DNA of 64,000 nucleotides, from the NCBI GenBank assembly GCA_946482515.1, contig CAMLRS010000001.1, positions 186,001 to 250,000 on the forward strand, written 5' to 3'. This DNA is from an uncultured Flavobacteriales bacterium (GTDB lineage Bacteria; Bacteroidota; Bacteroidia; Flavobacteriales; Crocinitomicaceae). The first letter of the stretch is position 1. Each line of letters opens with the position of its first letter. A program made the position numbers and the translations under genes. Of the stretch, positions 61,354 to 64,000 are shown piece after piece. The notes under the pieces are model-generated. The model was not told the origin of the DNA, did no database searches, and worked only from the letters and a program-made list of their open reading frames with translations.

Positions 61354-62307
61354 TCAGTCGATTTTCACTAGTTTTTGCTGGTTCATTTCGTCACCGTTAA
61401 AGATTCGTAAGAAGTAGATCCCTGCCGACAGACTGGTAAGCGAAACAGTGGATTCGCTACCTGTTAAAACGATTGTTCCCTCCGGGCTGATGAGCTCATA
61501 CCGATCGAAATGACCTTCGATTGTTACCTGATCTTTTGCCGGATTGGGAAATACCTTCCTGGTCACATCTGACAATTGATCGACAGTTGCAAAACCGCTA
61601 TTGAACAGAAAAACACCTTTTGTCTCATCGTAGTAATCATCATACATGATTCGGGCGAGCGCCGTATTCTCGGTTTCATTGTACCAATTGAACGAATACG
61701 CCAGGACTGTGGCATAAACACTGCCATCTACCATAAAGATCATGGAATCGATTGTACTTACTTTAGAAACACCGTTCCAGGTTTCGGTCGGAGTGATCAG
61801 CGTGCCCGAGCCGGTTAGCTGCCATTTGCGAAATTGGGTCACAGTTACTGGTGTTGAGCCGGAAAGATAGGAGTAAACGGACGTATCGTGATAAACAACT
61901 CCATCTGACAGAGGATATTTCATCTCAATAAGCGGATTGGAATAAATGGCCATTCCATTATCACCGGAAGATCCAAGAGTGGCCAGGGAATCCGTTGAAG
62001 CATGGTAGTAGTCAACACTTCCGTCAACGGTAGATTCCACAGCGATCGTTGCCATGGGAAAATCGTTTAGCTCGTTCTGTGCCGGCAATCGCACCAGGAA
62101 TTCTTCAGGATTGTTATTGTCGTAAATGAAAGCCGAAAAATCCCAGGTCTGATTTGTGCCAACGGCTCCCGAATCGGCCAGTGCTACGGTCATTGGATAA
62201 TTCGTGATCAGCTGTCCTTCCTGCGGATTGATGTTAATGTTCTGGGAAAACCCTGTTGTAAGCTGGCCTATCAAAGCCGCACCCAACATAAAAATCGTTC
62301 TTTTCAT
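61354..62307 (-). CDS. T9SS type A secreted protein, 317 aa
   Basis: The start at 62307 gives the signal peptide MKRTIFMLGAALIGQLTTGFSQ; a longer frame upstream lacks one. The body is beta-rich with no recognised catalytic motif (NQTWDFSAFIYDNNNPEEF, YKPLSDGVVYHDTSV-like strands). The last ~75 residues form a type A sorting domain (RKVFPNPAKDQVTIEGHFDR, SLTSLSAGIYFLRIFNGD). It should be exported across the outer membrane by the type IX system. Neighbouring genes are separately terminated. Confidence 0.85.
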   Translation of the reverse strand: MKRTIFMLGAALIGQLTTGFSQNININPQEGQLITNYPMTVALADSGAVGTNQTWDFSAFIYDNNNPEEFLVRLPAQNELNDFPMATIAVESTVDGSVDYYHASTDSLATLGSSGDNGMAIYSNPLIEMKYPLSDGVVYHDTSVYSYLSGSTPVTVTQFRKWQLTGSGTLITPTETWNGVSKVSTIDSMIFMVDGSVYATVLAYSFNWYNETENTALARIMYDDYYDETKGVFLFNSGFATVDQLSDVTRKVFPNPAKDQVTIEGHFDRYELISPEGTIVLTGSESTVSLTSLSAGIYFLRIFNGDEMNQQKLVKID

Positions 62308-62410
62308 CGCATCTAAATAAGTTCTGATGCAAAGAGAAGAAGAGCAACGACAAGTCCTGGTTAACAAGCCCTTAATTAAGGTTAATCAAGGTTAACCGGA
62401 GGTCATTCCA

Positions 62411-62440
62411 ACAAAAAAGCGGGTCGTTGCCAACCCGCTT
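62411..62440 (-). terminator. Terminator of the partial gene at the window end
   Basis: AAGCGGGT (62417-62424) pairs with ACCCGCTT (62433-62440); on the minus strand a T run follows. It lies 22 nt after the stop at 62462. Confidence 0.85.
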
Positions 62441-62461
62441 CGTGTTATCAGTAGAAAAACA

Positions 62462-64000
62462 TCAGTTGCCTCCGAGTCGGCCCAATGCACCGGCGATGAG
62501 CTGCGAAAGCACATTTGCCTGCTCGGGCGACAGGTTTTCGAGGATTTCGGTTACGTTACCGTTTCCACCGGAAGCACCGCTGAGAAGATCTTCCAGCACG
62601 CCAGCATCGATTGGCGTTCCGCCGCCACCCAATCCATTGAGGATATTGGTAACCGCAGGCAGCTCCTGCAACAACGACGGGTGCAGTTTACCCAACGCAT
62701 CCGGCAAGGAGAGCACGCCCTGCAATGCTTCGGTATAAGTTCCCTGGCTGAGTAGCTGCATTTTCATCGCCGAGCCTTTCTCATTGGTCTTGATGATATC
62801 CAGAATAGGATCTTCCAGGTTGATCTCCTGGTAAATCAGGATGCTATCTCCTTCAAAACGAATCAACGGCAAGCTCCAGAAAGAATCCGGATCGAGCTGG
62901 TTACCACTGGCTGTTTGCAGGTTTTGCAGGAACTCGCGGACCTTCTGCGAATCGGCGCGCAACGACGGCTCGTGGAAGGCTGTTTCGATCAGTAAACCGA
63001 GGTAGTACACGGCGTTATCGTTAATATGACGGTACAACGGATTGGATTTCGGATTCGCAATCGAGAACTCGGCGACCAGTGTAAAGGTTTCGTTGTCGGT
63101 TGTTCCGCCTGAGTTGGTAGAGAACGCTGTCATATCCACAGAAAGCAGATCGGCATCGAAGTAACGCAGCTGCGTGGTATTGTTGTCGAAGGTTGTTTTC
63201 ACGCCGATGCGGTGTACTTTCAGGGCTCCAACACCCAGTACCGGCGCGTTGTCGAGGGTAAGTGCCGCCACGAGGTCGCCGATCAATCCTGTGTCATCGG
63301 TGCTGATAACCTGGTTGAAGCGGATACGCCCCGTTGCCTGGCTTCTGCCGGCTTGCAAACGGACAGTGGCCTGCGCCGATTCGGCTGTCGTATCGTTCGG
63401 GTCAACACGTAAAATCAATGTTCCGCTCACACTTAGCTGTGATTCGTAAAACACCGTGAATTCAAGCTCGCGCACACCGATGTTTTCGATAGCCAGCTGG
63501 CGATTTACGATCTCGCGGAGCTGTCCGTAGTGGCGACCCAGTGAGCGATCAAGCAGATGCGGCTCGAAAATGCGGCGATAGTTGACGATTTCTTCCTCAT
63601 TGAACACATCCAGCTGCACGAACTGGTTATCGAACGAGCGCACCGGCAAGCCCAGCGCATTGATGATCTGCTGGAGATCGTCCTGTGAAAGGTCAAGTCC
63701 CGGCAACAGGTCGGCAATCGGAATACGCGGACGGAAGGTTTCTACGTCGAAGATCTTAACGGTGCGTATCTCGATCACTTCTTCAATGATGGTGTTCACC
63801 ACGTAATTTTCATACAGCGCCCAGCGGGTCAGATTGGCTGCGGCCGAAAGCAACGGCGAAACGGCATCGGTGGCAGTGTTGAGCGTGCTTTGCACCAGTT
63901 TTTTCGCATCGAGTGTGCGCTTAAGTGCATTGTTCACGATCTGCTTCACCGATTGGAGGCTGGTATTGATGTCGATCGACGTGCTGAGATTGCTCGACAC
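62462..64000 (-). CDS. Unknown protein, 5' partial
   Basis: The gene enters from beyond the right edge, so its start is not visible; the frame is open for the 512 residues shown. The sequence is acidic and alternates helical stretches (SVKQIVNNALKRTLDAKKLV) with strands (LEFTVFYESQLSVSGTLILR, VTLVAEFSIANPKSNPLY-like). It ends with a Gly-rich segment (GLGGGGTPIDAG, LSGASGGNGNVTEIL) and a helix (SPEQANVLSQLIAGALGRLG). I do not recognise a family and assign no location. Confidence 0.75.
   Translation of the reverse strand: MSSNLSTSIDINTSLQSVKQIVNNALKRTLDAKKLVQSTLNTATDAVSPLLSAAANLTRWALYENYVVNTIIEEVIEIRTVKIFDVETFRPRIPIADLLPGLDLSQDDLQQIINALGLPVRSFDNQFVQLDVFNEEEIVNYRRIFEPHLLDRSLGRHYGQLREIVNRQLAIENIGVRELEFTVFYESQLSVSGTLILRVDPNDTTAESAQATVRLQAGRSQATGRIRFNQVISTDDTGLIGDLVAALTLDNAPVLGVGALKVHRIGVKTTFDNNTTQLRYFDADLLSVDMTAFSTNSGGTTDNETFTLVAEFSIANPKSNPLYRHINDNAVYYLGLLIETAFHEPSLRADSQKVREFLQNLQTASGNQLDPDSFWSLPLIRFEGDSILIYQEINLEDPILDIIKTNEKGSAMKMQLLSQGTYTEALQGVLSLPDALGKLHPSLLQELPAVTNILNGLGGGGTPIDAGVLEDLLSGASGGNGNVTEILENLSPEQANVLSQLIAGALGRLGGN

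Overview
This window reads as chromosomal DNA from a Bacteroidota bacterium, most likely of the order Flavobacteriales. A Crocinitomicaceae/Cryomorphaceae-like origin is my inference and was not tested. The supporting signs are type IX secretion (T9SS) sorting domains on four proteins, promoters of the Bacteroidota type (TTTG/CTTG about 19 nt ahead of TAnnTTTG) sitting very close to start codons, almost no Shine-Dalgarno sequences, an exbB-exbD-exbD-tonB cluster, split mutA/mutB, and an atpBEFHAG operon without atpD/atpC.

Layout. 1-6.8 kb: the end of a large PKD-repeat type B T9SS protein, RNase HI, a degenerate glutamine-amidotransferase-like protein, two small hypotheticals, an M24 aminopeptidase and an alpha/beta hydrolase. 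7.1-12.9 kb: a LytTR response regulator, a beta-propeller sensor kinase, a tiny acidic lipoprotein and a helical-repeat protein. 13-16.6 kb (minus): thiL, a MORN/TonB-C protein and a frameshifted T9SS type A protein. 16.7-18.5 kb: a stress-type operon arsR-AHSA1-DUF998-DUF4287, followed by repeats and tRNA-Gln(UUG). 19-28.8 kb: a TMEM260-like DUF2723 membrane protein with a polysaccharide deacetylase, DUF2480, a small secreted protein and a 1249-residue T9SS protein. 28.9-32.4 kb: an HMA-domain lipoprotein, an alpha/beta hydrolase and PaaZ. 32.9-40.8 kb: exbB, exbD, exbD and tonB, then a small membrane protein, a PstS-like lipoprotein, four tandem secreted TonB C-terminal-domain paralogues and a TPR protein. 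41-46.5 kb: a small secreted protein, an EI24 membrane protein, mutA/mutB and a secreted helical protein. 46.7-51.9 kb: atpBEFHAG. 52-64 kb: an MFS transporter, a DUF5686 outer-membrane protein, a radical SAM/SPASM protein, kbl, a GT2 glycosyltransferase with an extra periplasmic domain, two secreted proteins and a partial unknown protein.

How the parts fit. The exb/ton cluster would energise TonB-dependent outer-membrane receptors. The four secreted paralogues look like duplicated copies of the neighbouring TonB's periplasmic domain that lost the membrane anchor; they share a cysteine that TonB lacks. This is the most unusual feature of the window. The F-type ATPase, methylmalonyl-CoA mutase, Kbl and PaaZ point to aerobic heterotrophy on amino acids, propionate-type carbon and possibly aromatics.

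A second theme lies between genes. At least six families of intergenic inverted or periodic repeats occur, some in several copies. One lies inside the ATP synthase operon. Two promoters carry inverted repeats that look like operators (the LytTR regulator and the ArsR operon). All functional calls come from reading motifs; no database search was run.
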